In this document: positions 1-12,500 of the stretch, piece after piece | Layout of the letters: every line of letters starts with the position of its first letter | Position numbering within the stretch: position 1 is the stretch's first letter | Source: Onchocerca lupi | Lineage: Eukaryota; Nematoda; Chromadorea; Rhabditida; Onchocercidae | Length of the DNA stretch: 64,000 nucleotides | Direction of reading: 5' to 3' | NCBI GenBank assembly: GCA_028564675.1 | Contig: JAOVVO010000456.1 | Coordinates: 1 to 64,000, forward strand | The notes under the pieces: model-generated | Databases searched by the model: none | What the model saw: only the letters and a program-made list of their open reading frames with translations | Told to the model about the DNA's origin: nothing | Translations under genes and position numbers: made by a program

Positions 1-40
1 TATATATATCCAGCGTCTTTCATCATTTTTCTTCATCCAT

Positions 41-233
41 CTATATAAATAAAAATGTAAATGCTCGTTGTGGCTTTTGATACAACATTTCAAATTCTTC
101 CCGATTAATTTATAATTCTGACACAACGTTGCATTCGAATAGGGCGTGTTTTTATATGAATAAAGCGCATGTTTAAGAACTTTCGGAGATTTAAGATTTT
201 GAACAAACAACATTTACATTTTTATTTATATAG
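41..233 (-). mobile_element. MITE-like element, copy 1 (complete)
   Basis: A 193-bp element bounded by perfect 23-bp terminal inverted repeats: the left end begins CTATATAAATAAAAATG and the right end is its exact reverse complement, ending CATTTTTATTTATATAG. Its interior, read on the minus strand, contains the modules AAAATCTTAAAT, GTTCTTAAACATGCGC and ATTCGAATGCAACGTTG, which recur in copies at about 9.6 kb and 29.6 kb. It has no coding capacity. The flanks suggest insertion at TA, but the target duplication is unclear. The superfamily is not identified. Confidence 0.8.
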
Positions 234-1751
234 ACCATGAAGCGTGGTCTAGTCCAACTTATGGTTATTTAAATTTTTCAGTCATAAAGTTTTGCATAAT
301 AGCTTCCATTTTTAAGCAATTTTTTAATGAAATTGAAGGTTTCCCTTGAAAACTGGGAAATTCGACTGATTCTTTGTTTTGAAACTTTTTTTCTTGTAAA
401 TTAGAAACAGCTCAATATTTTTCTTTAGGATACATTTATAGATTAATCTCAATGCCTTATTCTCGTTTGTTATAAAGTATAAAGTTTTTTGATAGAAATT
501 GAAAGATTTAACAGATCTGCATCATTATATTAAATATTATATTAAATCAAATCAGTTAAAACTGTTCATTTATGGAAATGATCAGTCGAACGTAATCGAA
601 TTTTGTTCGATCGATCATTTATTTTTATCTGTTCTTTTGAAGTCTTGTAAAAATAATATTGCGTGCATTTATCGATGCCTATGGAAAAATTTATTTCTAA
701 ATATGCATTTCCACTGCAGTGAATATGGCTTCATGAAGATAGTTTTCACTATTTTTTGATATCAATTCTAGACATATCTGATCAAAAATCATACACTAAT
801 TACTATTCAAAATCACATTTGTCTGACGGTGAAATTTCTTACAGTTTTTCTTTCCAAAAATTTCTTAAAATGGCGATAATCTTGTTGTCTTTTACGTGCT
901 CTGAATTAAACTCTCGAAGAAATGAAATAAAATAATTGAAATATTCTAATTGAAATTCTAATTGAAACATTATGAAGTATGATAAAACAAAGTAGAATGG
1001 AAACAAGATAAACAGAAATGTTGGACGAATAAAATAGGATGGAATGAGATAAAATTAATTTAAATAATAAAACAATTTGAAACGGGATAATATGATCTAA
1101 ATAATTAAATGGAAGTCCATTTCCAGCTCTTTTTCATTTCTCAACAAATTATTGACTTTTGACCGTCCATTGAATTAAATTTCACCTGATTTATTTTGCT
1201 TTCAAATATTACTTCTCACTTGCTCTATTCGTAATTCATATTATCCATACCAAAGACTAAATTTCTTTTATTTCTATATTTTCACAAAAAAAAAGTGTAA
1301 TTAACTTTCTCATTTTATTTTAATTATATTAAGCCCGGTATTTTTGTTTATTTTGAAGCTAATATGCATACTTTATTTTGTATTTCTGCTACAGCTGCCA
1401 ATATTAAATTGAAATTAAGAAGTTTTCTGCAAGAATCAATGATTGGGTAGAAATTCAGGCTTATTTTTACTAATGTGAATACATCTTCAAAATTCTATTT
1501 TTCAAACTTAATTATGAGATAGGTCTCAGTAAATGTCATCTACATATTTTCAAATTGTTGCTATGCTAAGAAGTGAAAAGGAGAACCTAAATGGGTATAT
1601 GGAAAAATTGTTAGTAATGAATAGTATTTTTAACTGCTTTACAAAGATATCGAAATTCGAAATTTTGTTTTCGCTTGCTGTTCTGATTGATGACACGTGT
1701 TTGACCTTGACCTTCAATAGAATAGATGCAGCGAAGGACATTAAAGGTCTT

Positions 1752-1752
<1 letters not shown>

Positions 1753-1792
<40 letters not shown>
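1753..1792. repeat. 40-bp poly-T tract
   Basis: An uninterrupted run of 40 T, followed by TA-rich sequence. The length may be inexact because such runs are error-prone in assembly. Shorter T or A runs of 20 or more bases recur at about 11950, 12513-12534, 13679, 26363 and 58827-58851. Confidence 0.9.
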
Positions 1793-1800
<8 letters not shown>

Positions 1801-3537
1801 TATTAAATATAATAAGTTTGACTTATCTATTTTATGGCTAAATAATTCAAAATTTCGCTTTTCGGATGAGCTAAGCATTTTTAATAACCTTTATTGCAGA
1901 AACTTTTGTATGTCTCGGGATACATTAGAATCAATCTATCGAAAGATACTTCAAATACTATCCATCCATCAGATATTGAGGATCTGCCAATAGCATAAGA
2001 AATAAACTGATATATTGATGTACTGATATACTGAAATATACTGATTACTGATAAAAAATATGATTTGCTAAATTTATGTATATTTGCCTAAATATATTTC
2101 AGATTTTAAGTAATACCCACCGAGTTTTTTTCTGTTTTTCCAATGAATGTTAGATTTAATTGGTAATTTATAATGAATAACAGTTTTTGAATTGGCAAGC
2201 CTTTGCTCTATTGGAATTATTTTATTTACATCATTCCAACGATCTATTACATTCTAAGAGCTTTTAGATACCTTGGCCTTAACTTTAGAGCACTATACTA
2301 CTGTTCTCTATTGATTTGCTTTCTCACAAGCTTTACATTTTCATTTATTCTTTCGTTCGTTGCTTGGCTTATCCATTCCTTTTCCTTATCTACTAATTCT
2401 AAGGCTCATATCATTTCCTATTGTTCTGGCCAAGTCCTATCTTTTAATAGTATTCTGAGATTACTTCTAAAGTGTTTTTTATATACTCTTCTTTTAGATC
2501 ACTTTAAATTGAATTTTCTGATCAAAGCTAAAAAGTTTTAAATCGATCAATAATCATCATCACGGAGCAATCATGATTGTAATCGTAATCATTTAGTAAC
2601 AATTATCACAATTATAAGAAGTAGAATTACGATGTTTTGACTAATATAGCAGATGTGAACATAGATACTTATAAATCATTTTAATATTAGAATTTAAGTA
2701 TGATTAATGTTCCATACTACTTCATACTTGTCACTTTTGATTACCATTCTTTTTTTTCTCCTCTTTGTCTCTAATCAAATGAAGCTTATCTATATTAAAT
2801 AAGCTTTGTTAAACGAAATGAAAAAGTATGACTATAATTATTATAAATTAAGACTAAAAATGCTCTAAAATTCTCTTTATTTAGATTATTAGATGTTCCA
2901 GATTGATAAAACAAATTTATCGTTTGGTTCTCATTTGGAACAAAAAGTTGACAAATAGATGGCGTAATTTATCTATCCTTGTGATTGAAGAATGATGTTT
3001 TCCACTTCTGTAAGTAAAGATTTTCCAAATAATTAATGACAAATGATATGATAAAGCAAAGAAAGCTCAATATTGATGTCTTTCTTCGTACTTTTCTCAT
3101 TTCCGATTTTATTGTTTATATTTTAAGGGAAGGATGAAAGGGATAATCTGCTATCTAAAAGATACTATTTTCAGTTTCCATACAAATATAATCTATGAGA
3201 AGACGGATAAGAATGATTCATACTTCAATGTAATAACGGTGATATTAAAACGTTTTTGAAAATTTTAAAAATTGAAAAGAAAAAATTTCAAGCTGACAAA
3301 GGATACTGGAAAATCTCAGAAAAAAATTTCTTTGAAATATTGTATACTTCTATTACTAAAAATCGAACAACATTATTAATTCGAATTTTGACTACCTGAT
3401 TTTGTTGCTGCTATCAATCTTATCACTGCTATTCATTTTAATTATTGCACTATTTCTATCTTTACTATTTTTATCTTTACACATTTGCTCCTAACTGAAA
3501 TTTACTAAATTTTTGCTAAACTACTGCACTTTTCTGA

Positions 3538-6500
3538 ATGGCTGCTGATAAACGAGCAGTGCCACCTGCAATGGCTGTTACAATTACCAAATTTACACCA
3601 TCAAATTTAACCGAAACACGATCAACCAATCACAAAAGGTTAGCTTCGTCTTTTTCACTATCTATAATTCATTAGAAAACCTGAATTTGATTAAAATTTG
3701 TCTATAGATTTGAAAATTATAGACAAAAGAAGAAATTTTGAAATTTTATTTAATCGTAGCAATCAAATTAATGTATCTTACATATGAATAGTGCAAGTAA
3801 AAAGGGATTGTAGTAAAAAAGTATTTATTCAATGAATATAATTTAATAAAGTGAACTGAATAATTAGGTATAGAGTGAAATATATTTGTTACTTAGATGT
3901 TTCCGAGACAACAACTTAATTAGAAGGCCGTGATCTTTCCGAGTAAAAAGGAATTATAGTAAAAGGGAATTTATTTAATAAATATGATTTAATAAAATGA
4001 ATTAATAATTAAGTGTTGGGCGAAATATATCCTAAAAATATTTCGGAAACATATAACTTTATTGGACGGTCGTGATCTCGACTGATTTTTAATCGATGGC
4101 ACAATTTATTTTTTTGTTATGTACAAGAAAATAGAAATAGAAAATAATTGCAGTCAGTAGCCTTACTTGATGATCCCTGAATGAAACCACAGTCTCGGAA
4201 GAGTTCTAAATAACAAGGGAAAATCGGCCAAGAGAACTGGCCATTTTTTTCTTTCTAATTTAGGCATCTGAGTTGAGCCAAAAGAAAGAAGAGTGAAAGT
4301 ATATTAAAATATATCAGCACTTTTCCTATTTCTAATTGATTTCCATCTTGTCTATACTACTCCAAGGAATTATTATTCATTCAATGCATGATCGATACTT
4401 GCAATATTGACATTCTTTGCCCTATCCCGGGGTGACGTCCTCGGATGACCTCTTTTCATCCTTTCTTTCCCTCATTTGTCAACTCTTTACTGTTTTCCAT
4501 TCTCTTTCCTTTTACTCCTCACACTTTTCATTGTTGGTTTTAATTCTTCCATTAATTCTCTCCATTTCATTCAAATGGAACAATTCGTTTGAAATAGTTT
4601 CCCGAAGCTATCTATTCCTATTTACCTGGATATTTCATACCTGAATATTCTCTTCCTATCTTCTCTTACTTTCCTCGTAATAAGCATTACTGTCTTTATC
4701 ATCAATTCTCTCTGGTCTTGTCACATATGAACATGCGAAGTGACAGCAATTTCAAACAATTGAGCAGAGGCACAGATCCAGAAAGACGAATGAGTGGAAT
4801 ACATGCATTAAATGATGATACGTGCATCAATGACGATAGATTGAAATGGCTAAATGAATCAGAGTGATAAAGAGTAAACATAAACATAAACATAAACAAC
4901 ACAAACAGCAATACTCATTACTTATTATTATTCATTATTCTTCGCGTGTTCATTTCCACCTCTTCTATTAATAATTTAATAGCAATCTCAGATTGGTTTA
5001 TGTGTTGCATACATGCATTAGAATGTAAACAGACATGTTTACATATGCATAATATCATCTAAATTGCTGTAGTTGTAATTGCACGTTGCATTTTTATTCA
5101 TTTCTTTTACATTTTTGTTGAAATTTTTTTGAGGATTAAAATTGAAAAAAAGAGTTTTCCTTCTGAATTGTCACTTCGTTTGTTTATAAGCAATTAAGTG
5201 ACATTGTAATGATGTATCTACTTTACCACATATCTATTAAATCTGACACCGACATCAGCTTGAAAGTTTCCTAGCACGGAGAGAACTGAACCTTCAGTCT
5301 CGAATTTCAGTAACTTTACCGCATTTAGCTATTTGATATCGCTTGTCTTCTATCATTAGTTAATTTTACTGCAACTTTTTCCTTAAGAATTTCATTTCAT
5401 GTGAATATTAACTTTTTGAAGATTTGTTCTAAAAAAGAATATTTTGAATATTTCATTTCACTACGTTTTATAAAATGGATTGTGAACATCAAGTAGGGCA
5501 ATGAATCAACGTGAGTTACTACTTACTGGTAACACTGATAACATCAATTGAAATGCGGCATGAAATTCTGCATAGAAGAAGAATTAATTAACAGTAATTA
5601 GGCGATAGTTCCTTTCAGAGATCACAGCAGCCAAACAGGTTTTTTGTGGGAAAAATCAACTATGCAGCTGAAAAAGATTGACACATACATCTAAATGCAC
5701 GTATATATACATATACACAGACACACACATACACACATATACACATATCGAATATATATATACACACATACACATAGGACAGACATACACATACATATAC
5801 ATGGGCATACACATATACACACATGCACACACATACTCATGCATACATCGCATATTCCCACATACATAGGCCACAAAAGCTAGTTATCATTTCAGGTCGA
5901 AAAATAACGAAAACTCCTAGCAATCGGCAAAGCCTGTTCCGTTCAAAAGTTCAAATAGCCTTAAGGTGGATTTAAAATTGCTCGAAACAGGTCTGAAAAC
6001 AGGCAAAGCGAAATAGTTTCATTTTGATTATGTCTGACTTTTTCCCACAAATGCATCCATTTTTGAGTCATTTTTGGGACATTTTCGATCAGTTTAAATA
6101 AGTTTTCTCATTATTTTATTTCCATTCTTTTTACCAAGCATGCACTTAAAAATATAGAATTTCAGCCTAGGCTTTCCACTCTTGCATCTTCCCATTGTAT
6201 GCTGCTCATTTTAAAGCAGTCTCGCTGCAAAAGGAAACAGCATAGTTCTTCTAAATCAAATGATTTTAGAAATTCTTTTTTCTTTTGTTATAAAAAAAGA
6301 ACTCTCTTAAGGTTTTCGCAAGGAGCAAACTCGCGATGAATTGGATAGTCTTATAGTGAAAGTTCTTTTTCAGTGAATTTTTTTTTCGTTTTTTTGACTT
6401 CTGAATCATTGAAATCCATTCTTTACTTAATTTGAAGGTAAGGATACTGAAAAACGAAGAAACAACTGATTGACTTTTTTGATTTTTAACTACCGCTTAT

Positions 6501-9500
6501 CTTTGCAACTTTCCGAATTTTCTGAATCACTTTTTTATAACATAATTTTAAAACTAATTCTTTTGATAAATTCTTTTAATTTTCAAAAGGTATTGGCTGC
6601 AAACTTTGCTAATAATTCATTTCAAAATGAAGATACGATTTCAAATGAATCGATAAGACTATTTTTCGAAATTATTCCTTCTCTAATATCTGTTTATGCT
6701 ATATGTTAGATGACATTATTACCCCAATGTCCTGATTTTGTTTCTCATCCTGAAGATGTATAATATTTACACCTGATATTATAATATTTACTCTCTACAT
6801 CATTTTTCTTCCTTCTTTACTATAGGAATTAATTAATTCACCGCGTTTCCTATCTGAAATAGTAAACAAGCCCTCTTATTTATCATAATTTAATTTCACA
6901 ACCACATTCCTGATTCAAAATTAGATTTACATGTAAACAAATATGAGTTTAAATTTGTTGAAAATTTCAGCGCACTAGGCATTTGACAATTCTCGGACTG
7001 ATATAATAATATAAGCAAAAAGTGCTATTTAAAAGCTAGAATAATTCCGGAAATTTATTTCAAATTTCAATTCTTATTGATTATTCAGTCGTTTTATTGC
7101 GACTTCTTAATCTTGCTCCTGAAGTAATTATTTCATTTCTTCATCAATCAATTTACTGGCAATTCACGTCGGTTAGCTGTTCGTTAGTTAAATCATTTGT
7201 TACACTCATTTTCAATCCTGAAATATTTAATTACACATTTGCAATGTTTACAAAAATATTCCTATCAACTGGGCACTCATTCTTTCACTGGAATTTCCCT
7301 AAAAGTCGATTATTCACTTTTCAACTTACTCAATTTTGTTATATTTCAAGAATTTCAATTTCATAAAAGAGAAATATTAAGCTTACTTCTACAAAATTAG
7401 CTGACGTAGGAGAAATTCGTAAAACTATTGCTATCCAAAAAGTATTATACCATAATTGCTCCCAATTCCCTATATATCGAATCTTCCTGGCAAAACGACA
7501 CTGCCTGGTATCTTCGAAGAGTCGAGAGTCAAGAATATAAGCCAGGGGTTCTCATCCTCTCACATATGTCCGTTGGCTATTCCACAAGATCGATTATGTC
7601 ACCGATGAAGTCAGAAAATTTGCCAGCTGTCAATGTATTGCTCTAAGTATGCATACGATTTGCACAAAGTTGTTTTTCGTTTCTAAAAGACTTACAGTAG
7701 AACATCTCAGATCACTATTTTTCCATGAGATGGGACGCATTGTTATCACTTGTAAGAACTAACTTATCATTGTCATTTCTACGCTGCTTATAATTATCAA
7801 ATTTGAAAAGCTATGAACTATAGTCCGTGATTGAATTTTTTTAATTTTATCCGACTGAATTTTAACCAACTATTATTTCTATCTCAATTTTCAGGTTCAT
7901 AATCGATAATTGCAGCAGTTAGGTAGGATTTGAGCGGAAATATTGTTTTATTAATAGTTGGTGTGTTTAAGTGGTATATATCTCTGCCGCCTGTTCATTT
8001 CGCGCATTGCTAATCATCAGTATAGTCGGCTTAGATAGATAGCTTAATAAATTAAATTTGAAGGGATAGATAGACTGGTGAGGGTAGACGACATATCAAA
8101 TAGATTTTGTGATAGTCGAGCTGATCAGCTGGTCAACCGCTCACTGCATTAACCCCACTATTAGAGGATTGTCTACTTGTCGATCAATTCATTGTTTTGC
8201 GATTCGTTGTGACAATTTAATTTTGTCAGTCGGTTGTTGACGATGACACATCCAAATAGATTTTTGTTTATTTTCGACTTAATTAATATAATAGCAATGT
8301 AATTTCAATATAATTTAGTGAAATGTAGTAGATTATTTCTACCAAAAAAAAGAAAAAAAAATTAAAAATAGTCTATGTCCATTCTTCCTGATCTTGTATG
8401 ATATATTGGCTACCAACTGTTAGTGGTTAATGAGTGGTTAGCAAGGAATAGACTGGATTGCTCGATGATTTTATAATTACAATATATCGCCAAGACAAGT
8501 AATTGTCCGATTTCAGACCATTGCTACCATTCTTTTCCCTTTTATGAAGTTGAATGAGGTTGAGTGGTTGTTAAGAAGAGACATTTATTTATTATCGTTT
8601 GCAGAGAAATTTCACTTTCCAGTCTAATGACTTCTAGTCGTGTATTTTTTACACTTCAAAAGAGACATTTCGGAAGGAAATTGTCGAATCTTATTGCTCA
8701 TCTTCTACCCTGAAAAGTTCCCACTTAATATTTGTAATTTTTTTGAATATCGTCTCATCTGACGTCTTTTCTATCTCTTTTCTTTTCAAATTTTCTCGTT
8801 TAGCAGCTTATTATTCACTGATATTGCTCATACTTTTATAAATAGTAAATAATTTTTCTATCCAAAAATTAAATATTCCTTTTTTGCATCATTATTCATT
8901 TTTTAATTACAACATCATGCGACGTCCCGCCCCATATTGAAGAACTGATATCAAATTGATATCATTGATGTGGAAATAAATAATTGAATGATTTAATAAA
9001 TAGTGCCAAAAAATTTTGAAAAACTCATATAGACTAGCCCGATTCTTTGCTAATATATTGCTTTTTTTTTTTCAACATTTATATAATAGCGAGCAACGAG
9101 ATATTTGAGTAGAAGAAGCAAATATGCAAATTTAAAACTAGTTTTATGGAAAACGATACTAGAAGGAAAGTACAATACAAACACAATGCAATCATATAAT
9201 TGTCATTATTTCCTCCCACCTTCATGTCCTATTATGTCACAATTAATGTAGAAATTGTCATAGTTATTTATATTATCTCTCTGTTCTATGTCGCATAAAC
9301 ATATTGTCGTATTGCGCACTAAATTATTCATTTTGATGTTTTGTTACATTTTCATTTTCAATTAAAATTACTTTTGATATTCTAACCGTGATCTGTTTGA
9401 ATGAATTCGGTTAATAGTTTAGTACTAGTCGAGACTAATCTAAAATTCGTAATAAACATCATTTATTAACATGCATCATAATAGTTTTAATAAGCATCAT

Positions 9501-12500
9501 TTAATTCTCTTAGTGTGGTTCATTTGCATGACAGTAAAATGATGAAGCAAAGCAACAATTTCGAACAATTTTTCATCTTATAAAATTTATTTTATTTGCA
9601 GTGACCGGTCCAGCTAGTTTATATAAATAAAAATGTAAGTGTTCGTTTGCTTAAAATCTTAAATATCTCCGGAAGTTCTTAAACATGCGCCTATCCGAAT
9701 ACAACGTTGTATCGAAATTTCAAATCAATCGATGAAGAACGTGAAACGTTGTGTGGAAATGAACAACGAACATTCATATTTTTATTTATATAAATTGTTT
9801 ATTCAAAAATTGTTGTTTGAAGAAAGCGGAATTGGAAAGAAAAATGATTGATTCTTTCGCATGACTGATAGTATCAACAGATAATTGAAAAGGGATTTTT
9901 AATTCTGAAAGAAGCTTTTATTCAGAGCTTTTGAAATTAACTATTCTATAGATTGGCCTATTTTTTGATCCAGAGCTTCTTCATTTCATCCGAAGATAAA
10001 ATCTAAGAAATGAACAATTTGCTTCATTTTTCTCTTACAACAACAGAATGAATTGTTTTAACTGATTCAACGGTCGATAAATTAGGCCATGAATGCAAAC
10101 CTTTATTTCGATCTCAGTTTATTTCTATCATCCGTTTTTTTCTATTTATTTGATATGTTGTTTGTTACTCGAAATAATATCATATCATATCGCTCACATT
10201 AGATTACCGGATAATTTAAATTGCTGTTGTCTTTATTTGTTTAATATTTAAATCTGATGTTTTGATATCAATCTCGTTGTTATCCAGTTTTATAAATTTC
10301 TAGTTTCTTCCTTACCATTGAAATTTTTTTGTCATTTTGTTAGACATGATGATAACAAAAAGGCATAAGAAAAAGTTCATCTGCATGGCCATTTTTAAAG
10401 AAAAAACTCTTCAAAATTGGACAGAAGAAATTCAGTGAAACAAGTAGGAATAATTATTCGGCAAATTATTTCCACACGAATAGTGCGGATGACATCACCG
10501 TGGCAACGACATTCAAAATTATCTCACAAATGATTTTCCACTCCTCAATCTATCTTACATCTGTCTATACTAGGATTAGTAAACAGCAGTAATTATTTTA
10601 TCATACTTCTAACCATCTATTTTACCTATTTTAACTCTAAACATGCAAATCTAATTTTGATAATCTCACTCCAAATTTGCAAATCTAATTTTGCAAATTT
10701 CATTTCAAATTTGAACTTCAAATTTTTTCTTTAGGTATTTGTAATTTAATGTTCGGAATTAAATAGAGTAGGATATTTTGAATCGTTCATCGATATAGCT
10801 TTTTTCATTGCCAGCAATTAGTGATATTTTAAGTCTTTCTTCACCGATCGATCAGGCGGAATGGATCATATCCAGTAGAATCGATCATCTCAGATGAAGT
10901 TTGATCTACTCAAATAGACTAAGTTGTTTCGGATATAGTAAGAATGCGTATACGCTAGTGCCAAAGCAAATAAATCAATTCCAGAACGACAAAAATCTCG
11001 GTAAAAAAATATTATAAATCTATCTGTTCGCTTGCTGTTATCAGTTGAGAATGATTTATTACTATAAATTTTACTGACAGCTGGTTTTAATTTTTTTTTG
11101 TTTTTGTTAACTTCGACAGCAACACTTTTCCCGTCCGATTAAAAATTATATGCCAGTTTGAGGAATGCTAAGTATCATTATATGGATCATTATAGTCTCA
11201 TTATAAGGCAACAGCAAGTTTTTTGCTTTCTATCCACGGTGATAAGTAAAGGTTGTCAGCAGACAACCATCAATAATGCATGATATATTTCGTTTTCAAA
11301 GATTTCGAAATTTTGAAAATGATAAGAAATCATTACAGTAATTTTACTCCTTTTCCGATGATTTATATAATTGCATACTGTGATAATAGAGTCAATGTTT
11401 TACAAGGAAAGTTAACTTGAAGAATTGTAGCATATATACATGCTTCTCTTAGCACTTAGTCTTTCAAATTTCACCTTTTATTATTAATATTATTATAGTA
11501 ATTAATTACTAGTACGATATTAATAATGCTAATAATAGTTTAGTTATTACTATTAATAATTATTGTTATTAATGGTTATTATTAAGTATTATTACTGTCA
11601 CTATTATCGTCATCAACCATATAAACAGCGATTTGCATGAAGAATTTGATTCTTAATCATTTTATTACTAAATTTTAATTTAAAAATGAAATATCGATCG
11701 ATTTCAAATTTCTGATTTGATTTGTTACCATACTTATTTTTTAGCAAGCAGGAAAATTTTTGACTCAATCAAAATATATTCGATTTATTTTAGATCATAA
11801 GTTATTTTTCCTGTCATTTTACTTCTTGATTTCATCTAATTTAAGTTGATTAATTTCAGTTAATTTAATTGAGTTAATTTTCTTCCTTTAATTTCATATA
11901 TTTTTTTCCTCTTTCTTACTCCTTTTTCATTCGGAGTTGTTCTGAGCGTGTTTTTTTTTTTTTTTTTTTAGCACCATATCGTTTTCAAATTTCAAAAACT
12001 TCAACTTTTAGCCACAAATAGTGATTCTCAGTAAATTTTGTCAAAATCACGATTATTCTGTTGGCGATTATTCATCATGCGCAAATTGTTCGGTCATTTC
12101 GGGAAGAAAAAGCTCAAAAAGTACCATCATTTGTCATCATAACATATTGTTAATTAATTGTGCTTATAATTAGAAAGTAATGCAATGAAAGGTAACCATA
12201 AGCAGTTTATCATTTCGAATGTTTCACTGAGACCTGACTGACTATCAAAATAAGTATCTTAGATTAGAGAAATTATTCAAAAAATTACCAAACAATAGAT
12301 TGTTAAATAATGAAATAATGAATATTATTTTAATCAAAAAACATCATCTATCTGTGGTGTTTGCAATATGCAAATTTATCGAAGATCAGTCTCAAAATAA
12401 TTTGCATAATCCGATTATTTCATTTTAAAGTTATAGAATAGTATGGATATTTAGTAGTGCATATTGTTGTTGAGTGATGGATGATGTTACTTATAACAAA

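Larger units (their letters stand above)
1..3537. other. Upstream non-coding region
   Basis: AT-rich sequence with no exon I can support. It contains one complete MITE copy (41-233) and a 40-base T run (1753-1792). Open frames here are short, lack splice signals and have low-complexity composition. The promoter of the gene starting at 3538 should lie in this stretch, but I see no recognisable core element and no trans-splice acceptor close to that ATG. Confidence 0.6.

Noticed and set aside
5656..5883. Overlapping open frames on both strands
   Set aside because: They follow the AC/AT microsatellite; Thr/His/Tyr or Val/Cys/Met repeats on opposite strands are compositional.
7530..7650. CCAGGGGTTCTCATCC, resembling the end of hAT-type transposons
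   Set aside because: Only one end-like word is present, with no inverted partner or 8-bp duplication nearby.
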